A stretch of 9,540 nucleotides of DNA from an uncultured Gemmatimonadota bacterium (GCA_913009915.1 CAJVYZ010000067.1:1-9540); one strand, 5' to 3'. Positions 1 to 6,916 are shown, counted from the stretch's first letter. The notes: generated by a model from the letters alone, not told the origin. Program-made: numbers and translations.

Positions 1-449
1 GCCTCCAGCATTCCAGCCACCGAACCCGGCACGCCCACGGCGAGGTGCCCCGTCCAACTGAGAGCCGTTGGGTCGCCGTCGAGGTCGAGGTACATGTCGC
101 GCGTGGCTGCCGCCGGCGCCATCTCACGGTAGTCGATGGCCGACACGCTGTCATCCATCCGGATGGTCATGAACCCGCCGCCGCCGATGTTACCCGCCGC
201 CGGATGGACCACGGCTAGGGCGAACCCGACCGCCACGGCAGCGTCGACCGCGTTGCCGCCCCGCTGCAGGATGTCCCGGCCCACCTCGCTCGCTAGCACG
301 CTGCCTGAGACCACCATGGCGCTGGGGGCGTCGGTCACCAGCGACGCGCCGGTCAGCGGCCATTCCGGGTTGACCCCGCTCTCGGGGCCGGCGCAGGCCG
401 AGCCGAGCACTCCGATGGACAGACAGGCTATGATGAAAGGGCGGATCAC
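1..449 (-). CDS. ggt: Gamma-glutamyltransferase, N-terminal part (runs off the window)
   Basis: Gamma-glutamyltransferase cleaves gamma-glutamyl bonds, as in glutathione, in the periplasm or outside the cell. The reverse strand from GTG 449 reads an N-terminal hydrophobic segment (IRPFIIACLSIGVLGSACA) and then the family's large-subunit start: AMVVSG, LASEVGRDILQRGGNAVDAA, HPAAGNIGGGGFM and DYREMAPAAATRDMYLD. The Arg of the last block matches the glutamate-binding Arg of known GGTs. The start is supported by GAGG five bases upstream. The signal sequence ends at a Cys, so a lipoprotein is possible, but Gly at -3 is not a canonical lipobox. About 149 codons are present; the autoprocessing Thr and small subunit lie outside. 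The gene is divergent from the muropeptide salvage operon, 107 bp away. The family call is firm; the substrate is unknown. Confidence 0.93.
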   Translation of the reverse strand, partial: MIRPFIIACLSIGVLGSACAGPESGVNPEWPLTGASLVTDAPSAMVVSGSVLASEVGRDILQRGGNAVDAAVAVGFALAVVHPAAGNIGGGGFMTIRMDDSVSAIDYREMAPAAATRDMYLDLDGDPTALSWTGHLAVGVPGSVAGMLE

Positions 450-485
450 GTATACCTCGGTTGGGAGAGGATCCGGCGGGCGGAG

Positions 486-515
486 TTGCCCACCAGTCCG
501 AACGCCGCGTAATTT
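486..515 (+). promoter_or_regulatory. Possible sigma70-type promoter for the murQ operon
   Basis: In the 107-bp divergent gap between ggt and murQ, TTGCCC (486-491) and TAATTT (510-515) are 18 bp apart and would give a transcript starting about 35 bases before murQ. TAATTT is the only AT-rich hexamer in this GC-rich gap. No operator-like inverted repeat was seen. The call rests on hexamer similarity alone. Confidence 0.35.
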
Positions 516-556
516 AGCCCATCCCGCCCACCGGCCACCACACGACAGCGAGTTCC

Positions 557-1486
557 ATGTCCCGATCGTTTCAGGACCATCGGCTCACCGAGCAGCGGAA
601 CCCCGACACCTCTGCCATCGATACGGCCTCGCCGTTGGCTATCGTCGATCTCATCGGCGCCCAAGACGCCTCCGTCCCCGCTGCCGTGGCCGGCGCCCGC
701 CACGAAATGGCGCAGGCCATCGAACTCATCGAAGCAGCCTTCCGCCGGGGAGGGCGGCTGGTCTACATCGGGGCGGGGACCAGTGGTCGGCTGGGCGTGC
801 TCGACGCAACTGAGTGCCCGCCGACCTTCCGGTCGCCGCCGGAAACGGTCGTTGGGGTGATCGCGGGCGGCTACGACGCGCTGGTCCGTTCCGCCGAAGG
901 CGCCGAGGACGATCGCGAGGCCGGCGCGGCCGCGATGGACGATCTGGCCATCAGTGATCGCGACGTCGTGCTGGGCCTCGCCGCCAGTGGTTCCACCCCC
1001 TACGTGCAGGCCGCCCTGCAGCGGGCCCGTCTCTTGGGAGCCCGAACGGTCAGCATGTCCTGCTCCGTGCCCGCGCCCGAACTCAGGGAAGAATCGGATG
1101 TCGTCATCTACGTGCCGGTGGGCCCGGAGGTGGTGACGGGGTCCACGCGAATGAAAGCGGGCACCGCCACCAAGCTGGTCCTGAACACTTTGAGCACCGG
1201 CGCCATGATCCGCATCGGCAAGGTATACGGCAATCTGATGGTCGACCTGCAGGCGTGGAGCGACAAACTGGTAGACCGCGGAGAGCGAATCGTCATGGAA
1301 GCCACCGGCGCTGATCGGGCCCGCGCCCGCCAAGCCATCGAGGACGCGGGCGGGGCGGTCAAGACCGCCATCGTCATGGTGAAGCGGTCGGTCGATCGCG
1401 ACGGTGCCGAGGCGCTGCTGGCGGAACACGACGGCCGGCTGCGTCCCATCATCGGCGACCCTCCCCCCGTGATCCCCCATGACTGA
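557..1486 (+). CDS. murQ: N-acetylmuramic acid 6-phosphate etherase (MurQ)
   Basis: MurQ cleaves the D-lactyl ether of MurNAc-6-phosphate, giving GlcNAc-6-phosphate and D-lactate in the cytoplasm. The 309-residue product is close to the usual length and is a SIS-fold sugar isomerase. It opens with TEQRNPDTSAIDTASPLAIV (11-30) and carries the sugar-phosphate loop IGAGTSGRLG (71-80). Next come DATECPPTF (Glu86, matching catalytic Glu83 of E. coli) and EGAEDD (Glu117, matching Glu114). AASGSTPYV, VVTGSTRMKAGTATKLVLN and KTAIVMVKR follow. The ATG at 557 fits the family start, but its ribosome site is weak (a GAG about seven bases upstream). It is the first gene of a four-gene unit, and its stop overlaps the anmK start in ATGACTGA. 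Given the neighbours, the substrate is probably made by AnmK and not by a PTS. Confidence 0.97.
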   Translation: MSRSFQDHRLTEQRNPDTSAIDTASPLAIVDLIGAQDASVPAAVAGARHEMAQAIELIEAAFRRGGRLVYIGAGTSGRLGVLDATECPPTFRSPPETVVGVIAGGYDALVRSAEGAEDDREAGAAAMDDLAISDRDVVLGLAASGSTPYVQAALQRARLLGARTVSMSCSVPAPELREESDVVIYVPVGPEVVTGSTRMKAGTATKLVLNTLSTGAMIRIGKVYGNLMVDLQAWSDKLVDRGERIVMEATGADRARARQAIEDAGGAVKTAIVMVKRSVDRDGAEALLAEHDGRLRPIIGDPPPVIPHD

Positions 1487-2591
1487 ACGCCCCTCGCTTG
1501 GCATTGGGCTCATGTCAGGCACCTCGCTGGACGGCATGGACGCCGCCCTGGTCCGCTTCACCGGCCCGACCCAGGCCGCGTTGCTGGCCTTCACCTCGTG
1601 TGCCTACGACAGGGGTACGCGCCAGTCCCTGGAAGATGCCATCACCAGCTCCACGGCCGCCGATCTGGCACGGCTGCACGCCCGGCTGGGCCACCTGGCG
1701 GTGGCGGCCTGCCAGCAGGTCCTCGACGAGAGTCATCACCTGGCATCCCAACTGGATTTCATCAGCTTCCCGGGCCACACCGTGTGGCACGAGCCACCGA
1801 CGGTGAGCTGGCAACTGGGCGATCCCGCTATCCTGGCGGAGACATTCGGCACCAGGGTGGTCCACGACTTCCGCGCCCGGGACATCGCGGCGGGTGGGGA
1901 AGGGGCTCCACTGGTGCCGATGGCCGACATGCTGTTGTTCGGACACTGCGGCCAACCACGGGTCTTGCTCAACATCGGCGGTATGGCCAACCTGACGTAC
2001 GTGCCCCGGGCGGCCGTCGACGACGGGGTACTGGCGTTCGACACCGGTCCGGGGATGGCACTGATCGACGAGCTGGCTCGCCATGTCGACCCGGCCTTGT
2101 CGTACGATACCGACGCCGTGGTATCGTCACAGGGGAAGGCCGATCCAGGGGTCGTCGAGGATCTTCTGACGGACGAGTTCTTCCGTCGCAGCCCTCCCAA
2201 GAGCACCGGTCGCGAGCGCTTCGGCGCGGCGGTCGCCCACGACATGGCCAGCCGGGTCCCCGGCCCCGATGGCGTGGCGACCGCGGTGGCACTCACCGTG
2301 GAGAGTATTGCCCGAGCCATCACCCGATGGGTGCCCGCGCCGCTCAGCGAAGTGGTGGTGTCGGGTGGCGGCCGGCGTCACCCCGGTGTGATCCGTGGTC
2401 TGGAGGTCCGCCTTGCCTCCGGCGGCACCGCGGTGCGGTTGTTCGACGACGTGTTCTTCGACGGAGACGCCAAGGAAGCGGTGGCCTTCGCCCTGCTCGG
2501 CTACCTCACCGTCCACGGCCAACCGGGCAACCTCCCGGCCGCAACCGGGGCACGCGCCGCCAGGGTCCTGGGATCGATCATCCCCCCGTGA
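1479..2591 (+). CDS. anmK: Anhydro-N-acetylmuramic acid kinase (AnmK)
   Basis: AnmK hydrolyses the 1,6-anhydro ring of anhydroMurNAc and phosphorylates it with ATP, giving MurNAc-6-phosphate, the MurQ substrate. The 370-residue product matches the usual length. Motifs in order are GLMSGTSLDGMDAALV (10-25, nucleotide loop), FPGHTVWHEP (97-106), QLGDPAILAETFG (112-124), HDFRARDIAAGGEGAPLVP (129-147), LLNIGGMANLTYV (163-175) and FDTGPGMALID (187-197). Asp188 sits where I recall the catalytic Asp of the family. VVVSGGGRRHPGV and GDAKEAVAFALLG follow near the C-terminus. No Shine-Dalgarno sequence precedes the ATG; it overlaps murQ by 8 bp and its stop overlaps nagZ by 4 bp, so translation is probably coupled. 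Nothing looks damaged. Confidence 0.97.
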   Translation: MTERPSLGIGLMSGTSLDGMDAALVRFTGPTQAALLAFTSCAYDRGTRQSLEDAITSSTAADLARLHARLGHLAVAACQQVLDESHHLASQLDFISFPGHTVWHEPPTVSWQLGDPAILAETFGTRVVHDFRARDIAAGGEGAPLVPMADMLLFGHCGQPRVLLNIGGMANLTYVPRAAVDDGVLAFDTGPGMALIDELARHVDPALSYDTDAVVSSQGKADPGVVEDLLTDEFFRRSPPKSTGRERFGAAVAHDMASRVPGPDGVATAVALTVESIARAITRWVPAPLSEVVVSGGGRRHPGVIRGLEVRLASGGTAVRLFDDVFFDGDAKEAVAFALLGYLTVHGQPGNLPAATGARAARVLGSIIPP

Positions 2592-3994
2592 TTCCTGCTC
2601 GACTCCTAATCCCGGCGCTTCGCTGGGCCGCCGACAGCGGCTTCGCCCACCTCGAGCGAGACGCCAAGGAGGCACTCGACCTGGGTGTCGGCGGTTTCAT
2701 CATCTTCGGCGGGCCGGCCCCGGTGGTGGGTCAGCTGACCGACGACCTCACGCGCTACGCCAGCCGGCCACTCTTGTTCGCCGCGGACCTCGAACGCGGG
2801 GCCGGCCAGCAGTTCGGCGGCCTGACGGAAATCCCGCCCCCAGGCGCCCTGGGATCGTTGGACGACCGCGACGCCGTGCGCCAAGCGGGCTACGTCACTG
2901 CCACCGAAGCCCGCTCCATCGGCATCAATCTGGTGCTGGCGCCGGTGGCCGACCTCGACAACGAACCTCTCAACCCCATCGTCCAAAGCCGCTCGTTCGG
3001 CAGCGATCCCGTTGGTGTTGCGGACTCCGTCGTAGCCTGGGTTGAAGGGTGCCGGGAGGGAGGATGTTGGGCCTCGATCAAGCACTTCCCCGGGCACGGG
3101 CGTACCACGATCGATTCGCACGCGGCGCTGCCGGTGGTCGACACTACGGTGGCGGTGCTGGAAGGCACCGACCTGGCGCCGTTTCGCGCGGCGGTCGCCG
3201 GCGGGGTCGCCACGGTCATGACGGCGCACGTGCGCTACCCGGCGCTCGATACCGAACACCCCGCCACGTACGCCGCTGCCGTTGTCGAGTATCTGCGTAC
3301 CACGATCGGCTTCGACGGCGCCGTGCTCACCGATGCTCTCAACATGGCGGGCGCCCGGCGTGAGGATGGTGCGGACGAGGGAGTCGTGGCAGCCGTCGCC
3401 GCAGGTGTTGATCTGTTGCTGTATCCCGAGCACGCCGGCCGGAGTGTGGCCGCGCTGGACGGTGCGATCGAGCGTGGGATAATCTCGCAAGACAGGATCG
3501 CTTCGGCATTGCGCCGCTACCACACACTGGTCGACGACCTCCCTACCGCCGCGCCGGTCTATGAGGAAGCCCACTCATGGTCGGAAGCAATCGCCGACCG
3601 TGTGCTGGAACACGCGTTGGTGCGCGGGAGCGACTCTCTCACGGCCAACTTCGATGGCTGCGTGGTGATCGATGACGACCTCGGCGGACCGTTCCCTCCG
3701 GGGCCCACGGACCTGATTACGCGGGCGCTGGCGGAAGCGTCGGCCCACACCGATTGCGGCCGGCTGGTGCTGGTATTCGCCGAGCCTAGAGGGTGGAAGG
3801 AGCGCGCCGGTTTGGGAGACGCGTCGCGGCGTGCTTTGCAAGAGGTCCTCCCGGCGGCCGGATTGGTGGTGGTGTTCGGCCATCCCCGGATCGCAGATGA
3901 AATTCCCGGTGACGTGCCGCTGCTGCTGGCGTGGCACCGCCAGCGGCTGATGCAGCAGGCCGTGGTGCGCTGGCTCGAGGCGCGGCGCCGATGA
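2588..3994 (+). CDS. nagZ: Family GH3 beta-N-acetylglucosaminidase (NagZ-type)
   Basis: NagZ removes GlcNAc from GlcNAc-anhydroMurNAc (with or without peptide). I place the start at GTG 2588, inside GTGA shared with the anmK stop, giving 468 residues. The same frame stays open far upstream, but only as a shadow of anmK. Motifs are LGVGGFIIFGG (32-42), AADLERGAGQQFGG (65-78), LAPVADLD (117-124), KHFPGHG (165-171) then DSH, which carries the NagZ-specific Asp176/His178 acid-base pair, MTAHVRYPA (211-219) and VLTDALNM with likely nucleophile Asp249. After about residue 340 comes a less conserved domain of roughly 130 residues, so the protein is longer than enterobacterial NagZ. It has no signal peptide, so it should act in the cytoplasm on imported disaccharide. 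Its TGA overlaps the symporter ATG. Confidence 0.93.
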   Translation: MIPARLLIPALRWAADSGFAHLERDAKEALDLGVGGFIIFGGPAPVVGQLTDDLTRYASRPLLFAADLERGAGQQFGGLTEIPPPGALGSLDDRDAVRQAGYVTATEARSIGINLVLAPVADLDNEPLNPIVQSRSFGSDPVGVADSVVAWVEGCREGGCWASIKHFPGHGRTTIDSHAALPVVDTTVAVLEGTDLAPFRAAVAGGVATVMTAHVRYPALDTEHPATYAAAVVEYLRTTIGFDGAVLTDALNMAGARREDGADEGVVAAVAAGVDLLLYPEHAGRSVAALDGAIERGIISQDRIASALRRYHTLVDDLPTAAPVYEEAHSWSEAIADRVLEHALVRGSDSLTANFDGCVVIDDDLGGPFPPGPTDLITRALAEASAHTDCGRLVLVFAEPRGWKERAGLGDASRRALQEVLPAAGLVVVFGHPRIADEIPGDVPLLLAWHRQRLMQQAVVRWLEARRR

Positions 3995-5625
3995 CCCGAC
4001 TCGATTGGATCATCGTCGCCGTATATCTGGCCGGGACGCTGGGCCTGGGCCTGGTGTTGGCGCGTAAAGGCGCCAAGAGTATCACCGATTTCTTTGTCGG
4101 CGGGCGGGCCATCCCCTGGTGGCTGGCGGCGACCTCCATGGCCGCCACCACCTTCAACGTCGACACGCCGCTCTACGTTGCCGGCCTGGTGGCACGCTAT
4201 GGCGTGGCCGGCAACTGGGAGTGGTGGTCCTTTGCCATCGCTCACGTCCTGTTCGCCATCGTCCTCGCCAAGCTGTGGCGCCGGTCGGGGGTGCTGACCG
4301 ACATGGAGCTGACCGAACTGCGCTACGGCGGCACTCCGGCCGCCGCCCTCCGGGTCACCCGCGCGTTCCTGTTTGCCGTACCGATCAACTGCATCGGCAT
4401 CGGCTACGGCATGCTCGCCATGCGCAAGGTCGTCGTCGCCCTCGGGCTGCTGGACCAACTGCCGCCACTCCCCGGCGACCCGCGACTATGGGCCCTGCTG
4501 CCGATCGTCCTGGTGGTGCTGGTGTACACGGCGGCCTCTGGCTTGTGGGGCGTGGTGGCCACCGACTTCCTGCAGTTCGGGCTGGCCATCGGCGGCGCCG
4601 TGGCGGTGGCCTTGTTCGCGCTGCACGACGTCGGCGGGCTCGACGCCATGAAACAAGCGCTGCGAGACTCGGGCAACGGCGCCGCACTCAACTTGGTGCC
4701 ACGGGGAGCAGACCCGTCGCTGCCCTTCACCACGTTCTTCGGCTATCTGTTCATTCAGTGGTGGGCCTTCCGTAACAGCGACGGGGGCGGAATGTTCGTC
4801 CAGCGGGTGGCGGCCACCGCCAATGAAAAAGAGGCCCGCAAGGCGGCCCTCGGGTTCAACATCCTCAACTACGTCATTAGAACTTGGCCTTGGGTGCTGG
4901 TGGGTTTGGTGGCGTTGGTGGTGCTGCCGGGACTCGATGACCCGGAACTGGCCTACCCGATGCTCATGCTCCGCTATCTCCCGGCCGGCGCCCTGGGCAT
5001 CGTGTTCGCCAGTCTGCTGGCGGCGTTCATGTCCACCGTGTCGACCCAGGTGAACTGGGGGGCGAGCTACCTCGTCAACGACATCTACGTGCGGTTTACC
5101 GGCGAGCAGGACCAGCGGCGCCTCCTGCGGGTGGCCCGGCTGTCGACCATCGCCCTGACCGCCATCGCAGCCGTGGTCTCCTTCTACATGACCAGCGTCG
5201 GGGAGGTGTTCCGTTTCCTGATCCTGATCGGCACCGGGCCCGGCATCGTGTTGCTGCTGCGCTGGTTCTGGTGGCGCGTCAACGCCTGGGCCGAGATCGC
5301 CGCCATGGTCACCGGCTTCGTCTTGGCCGTGGCGGGTTACCTCGACGCGTTCGGCACCGTGCCGTTCGGCACGCTGCTCAGGGTCACCGCCTTCGGGTCT
5401 ATGGCCGTGTGGCTACCGGTGATGTACCTGACCCGGCCGGAGCGTCCGGAAGTGCTGGCCGCGTTCTACCGGCGGGTGCGTCCCGGTGGCGCCTGGGCTC
5501 CCGTGCGGCAGGCCACCGGCCTGGGGCCGCTGGACGATCTCGGCCGCGATGTGCGAGAGTGGTTGCTATGGACGGCCATCATCCTCGGCGGCACACTGGC
5601 CGTGGGCTGGCTGTTGCTCAGGTGA
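3991..5625 (+). CDS. Sodium:solute symporter (SSS family), probable muropeptide-sugar importer
   Basis: This is a 544-residue inner-membrane protein with more than ten hydrophobic segments. Family marks are KSITDFFVGGRAIPWWLAA (29-47), followed by TSMAATTFNVDTPLYVAGL, then GLWGVVATDFLQFGLAIGG (184-202), FIQWWAFRNSDGGG (254-267) and AFMSTVSTQVNWGASYLVND (345-364), whose Ser/Thr run lies where SSS proteins bind sodium. I start at ATG 3991, which overlaps the nagZ stop (ATGA); an earlier in-frame GTG at 3931 would add 20 residues copied from nagZ coding sequence. SSS proteins use the sodium gradient to import sugars, amino acids or vitamins. The operon position, last after murQ-anmK-nagZ, suggests GlcNAc-anhydroMurNAc, anhydroMurNAc or a related amino sugar. 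That substrate is inferred. The last 19 codons are duplicated near 6812. Confidence 0.92.
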   Translation: MTRLDWIIVAVYLAGTLGLGLVLARKGAKSITDFFVGGRAIPWWLAATSMAATTFNVDTPLYVAGLVARYGVAGNWEWWSFAIAHVLFAIVLAKLWRRSGVLTDMELTELRYGGTPAAALRVTRAFLFAVPINCIGIGYGMLAMRKVVVALGLLDQLPPLPGDPRLWALLPIVLVVLVYTAASGLWGVVATDFLQFGLAIGGAVAVALFALHDVGGLDAMKQALRDSGNGAALNLVPRGADPSLPFTTFFGYLFIQWWAFRNSDGGGMFVQRVAATANEKEARKAALGFNILNYVIRTWPWVLVGLVALVVLPGLDDPELAYPMLMLRYLPAGALGIVFASLLAAFMSTVSTQVNWGASYLVNDIYVRFTGEQDQRRLLRVARLSTIALTAIAAVVSFYMTSVGEVFRFLILIGTGPGIVLLLRWFWWRVNAWAEIAAMVTGFVLAVAGYLDAFGTVPFGTLLRVTAFGSMAVWLPVMYLTRPERPEVLAAFYRRVRPGGAWAPVRQATGLGPLDDLGRDVREWLLWTAIILGGTLAVGWLLLR

Positions 5626-5690
5626 GCGTGGAACAGTGACCGCAGATCATGGTTTTCGTTGGCAACGTAAGGGCGACGCATGCGTCGCCC
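5566..5690 (+). repeat. 125-bp direct repeat, left copy (symporter 3' end plus REP)
   Basis: This segment covers codon 526 of the symporter to its stop, 45 bp of downstream DNA and the first palindrome. It recurs at 6812-6936 without indels (constant offset 1246) and with four substitutions: 5590 G/A, 5595 A/G, 5611 C/T and 5670 A/G. The left copy is the one joined to the intact gene and is presumably the original. Confidence 0.93.
5671..5690. repeat. REP-like palindrome 1
   Basis: This is a perfect 20-bp palindrome, GGGCGACGCATGCGTCGCCC. It is preceded by GTAA (the others have GTAG) and followed by CTAC. It lies 45 bp after the symporter stop, where such a hairpin could affect 3' mRNA stability. 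No T-run follows, so I do not call it a terminator. Confidence 0.93.
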
Positions 5691-5866
5691 CTACGAACAT
5701 CAGGGCCCACGAAATATTCGGGTGATCGGGGTAGATCGGCGGGCGCATGATCCATCGTGGTGGAATCCGGCGAGAGCGTGGTGGAATTCGGCGAGAGGTA
5801 CGCAGTTGCCCACGATTGTGGTTGTCGTTGACAACCGTAGATCATGGTCGTCGTCGGCACCGGTAG

Positions 5867-5886
5867 GGGCGACGCATGCGTCGCCC
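5867..5886. repeat. REP-like palindrome 2
   Basis: A perfect copy of the 20-bp core, with GTAG immediately 5' and TTAC 3'. The upstream 27 bases (5840-5866) resemble those before palindromes 1, 3 and 8, with one extra base. Confidence 0.93.
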
Positions 5887-6039
5887 TTACGAACATCAGG
5901 GCCCACGAAATATTCAGGTGATCGGGGTAGATCGGCGGGCGCGTGATCCATCGTGGTGGAATCCGGCGGGAGGTACGCAGTTGCCCAAGATTTTAGTTGT
6001 CGTTGACAGCCTAGATTATGGTTGTCGCTGGCAACGTAG

Positions 6040-6059
6040 GGGCGACGCATGCGTCGCCC
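6040..6059. repeat. REP-like palindrome 3, just before the RAYT gene
   Basis: A perfect core copy flanked by GTAG and TTAC, 21 bp before the transposase start codon. It closes the second upstream tandem unit. A hairpin here would be in the leader of any transposase transcript coming from upstream. Confidence 0.93.
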
Positions 6060-6080
6060 TTACAATGGATACCAGGGGCC

Positions 6081-6671
6081 ATGAAATACGATCAGAACCG
6101 CCACCGTCGCCGGTCCATCCGCCTGAAAGGGTACGATTATTCGCAGGCCGGTGCCTATCTTGTAACGGTTTGCACCCAGGGCCGGGCCTGTTTGTTCGGC
6201 GACGTGGTGGACGGGGAAATGCGGTTGAACGCCGCGGGACCCGTGGTGGAACAATGTTGGTCGAACATTCCATGTCATTTTCTCCATGCTTATTTGGATG
6301 AATTCGTGGTCATGCCGAATCATGTCCACGGGATTGTGGTCATCGTCGAGAACGTCGGGGCGACGCATGCGTCGCCCCTACCGATGCGCCGCCCAACGCG
6401 CCCTGCCGGCCCCAAAGAACGGTCAATAGGTGCTGTGGTCGGTTCGTTCAAATCCGCCGTTACCAAACACATCAACGAGTTGCGCAATACCCCCCGAATG
6501 TCCGTCTGGCAACGCAATTATTGGGAACATGTCATGCGGGATGAGGCCTCCCTGCGCCGCATCCGCGAATACATCGTGCAGAATCCACTGCAATGGGAAT
6601 ATGACCGAGAAAACCCCGCAGGGGCGACGTGTGCGCCGTCCCTACGATTGGATTCACCATGGCGCGTCTGA
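6081..6671 (+). CDS. REP-associated tyrosine transposase (RAYT, IS200-like Y1 HUH family)
   Basis: RAYTs are single-copy relatives of the IS200/IS605 transposases that bind and nick REP palindromes bearing a 5' GTAG-type tetranucleotide. The 196-residue product starts RRSIRLKGYDYSQAGAYLVT (10-29) and has the HUH pair in VVMPNHVHGIVVI (His81, His83). It continues with SIGAVVGSFKSAVTKHIN (115-132) and WQRNYWEHVMRDEASLRRIR (143-162), where Tyr147 is the likely nucleophile, then EYIVQNPLQWEYD. I chose ATG 6081. An in-frame ATG at 6018 would add 21 residues translated from palindrome 3 (GATHASPL) and is unlikely. Residues 93-99 (GATHASP) are encoded by palindrome 4, and about residues 181-196 by a degenerate palindrome unit, so the ancestral C-terminus was probably near residue 178. 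The frame is intact, so it may still be active. Confidence 0.9.
   Translation: MKYDQNRHRRRSIRLKGYDYSQAGAYLVTVCTQGRACLFGDVVDGEMRLNAAGPVVEQCWSNIPCHFLHAYLDEFVVMPNHVHGIVVIVENVGATHASPLPMRRPTRPAGPKERSIGAVVGSFKSAVTKHINELRNTPRMSVWQRNYWEHVMRDEASLRRIREYIVQNPLQWEYDRENPAGATCAPSLRLDSPWRV
6358..6377. repeat. REP-like palindrome 4, in frame inside the RAYT gene
   Basis: A perfect core copy, followed by CTAC, within the transposase gene. It encodes Gly93 to Pro99 between the HUH motif and the next conserved block, and keeps the frame. The 26 bases before it (6332-6357) match those before palindrome 3 (6014-6039) at 18 positions by eye. Confidence 0.93.
6622..6641. repeat. Degenerate REP-like palindrome 5, at the 3' end of the RAYT gene
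   Basis: This copy differs from the core at four positions (9, 10, 15 and 18) and is no longer self-complementary there. It is followed by CTAC and the GATTGGATTCACC spacer also found after palindrome 6. It encodes about residues 181-187 of the transposase. Confidence 0.75.
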
Positions 6672-6703
6672 CTGAATCCAAACCGTTTAGACCACGCGGG
6701 GGC

Positions 6704-6723
6704 GGGCGACGCGTGCGTCGCCC
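6704..6723. repeat. REP-like palindrome 6
   Basis: The core with one substitution (A to G at position 10), followed by CTAC. It is 33 bp after the transposase stop. Confidence 0.9.
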
Positions 6724-6784
6724 CTACGATTGGATTCACCCTGGTGTGCTCGACCGAATCCAAACTGTCCAGGTCGGGCGGTAG

Positions 6785-6804
6785 GGGCGACGCATGCGTC
6801 GCCC
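6785..6804. repeat. REP-like palindrome 7
   Basis: A perfect core copy preceded by GTAG. On the 3' side CTAC is replaced by AAACAGACT, the same sequence that follows palindrome 8. Confidence 0.93.
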
Positions 6805-6811
6805 AAACAGA

Positions 6812-6871
6812 CTATGGACGGCCATCATCCTCGGCAGCACGCTGGCCGTGGGCTGGTTGTTGCTCAGGTGA
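6812..6871 (+). pseudogene. Duplicated 3' fragment of the symporter gene
   Basis: These 60 bp repeat the last 19 codons and stop of the sodium:solute symporter, reading LWTAIILGSTLAVGWLLLR. Compared with the gene it has one replacement (Gly to Ser) and two silent changes. It has no start codon or upstream gene body, so it is a remnant. The similarity continues past the stop to 6936. Confidence 0.9.
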
Positions 6872-6916
6872 GCGTGGAACAGTGACCGCAGATCATGGTT
6901 TTCGTTGGCAACGTAG

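Larger units (their letters stand above)
5671..6039 (+). repeat. Two tandem REP-spacer units upstream of the RAYT gene
   Basis: Unit 1 is palindrome 1 plus spacer (5671-5866, 196 bp) and unit 2 is palindrome 2 plus spacer (5867-6039, 173 bp). The spacers are near-copies: both begin TACGAACATCAGGGCCCACG, continue through GTGATCGGGGTAGATCGGCG and GATCCATCGTGGTGGAATCC, and contain GAGGTACGCAGTTGCCCA further on. Most of the length difference is a 21-bp tandem repeat present twice in unit 1 (5757-5777 and 5778-5798) and once in unit 2. I see no credible gene between 5626 and 6080. Confidence 0.9.
6622..6784 (+). repeat. Two tandem REP-spacer units downstream of the RAYT core
   Basis: The units at 6622-6703 (82 bp) and 6704-6784 (81 bp) each consist of a palindrome, then CCTACGATTGGATTCACC, a variable stretch, and GAATCCAAAC followed by a GC-rich end. 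The spacer differs from that upstream of the transposase, so the two sides are different REP arrays. GATTGGATTCACC and a TGAATCCAA or CGAATCCAA near it form an imperfect inverted repeat around TTGGATTC. Confidence 0.85.

Noticed and set aside
136..813. Plus-strand open frame across the ggt start and the murQ 5' end
   Set aside because: It overlaps two recognisable genes, and its translation is Pro/Arg/Ala-rich without motifs.
446..1594. Long open frame on the minus strand opposite murQ
   Set aside because: It is Gly/Arg/Asp-rich with no family motifs and lies entirely against the clear murQ and anmK frames; a GC-rich shadow.
1598..2587. Upstream extension of the nagZ frame, which would give a 798-residue protein
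   Set aside because: The extension is an Arg/Gly/Pro-rich shadow of anmK. The GH3 domain begins right after GTG 2588, which overlaps the anmK stop.
5671..5690. Rho-independent terminator for the murQ operon
   Set aside because: The palindrome is strong but has no T-run after it on the plus strand and is the same element found in coding and upstream positions.
5680..6301. Small open frames in the repeat zone starting MRRPY or ending GATHASPL
   Set aside because: They are translations of the palindrome and its spacers, repeated wherever the repeat occurs, with no independent coding signal.
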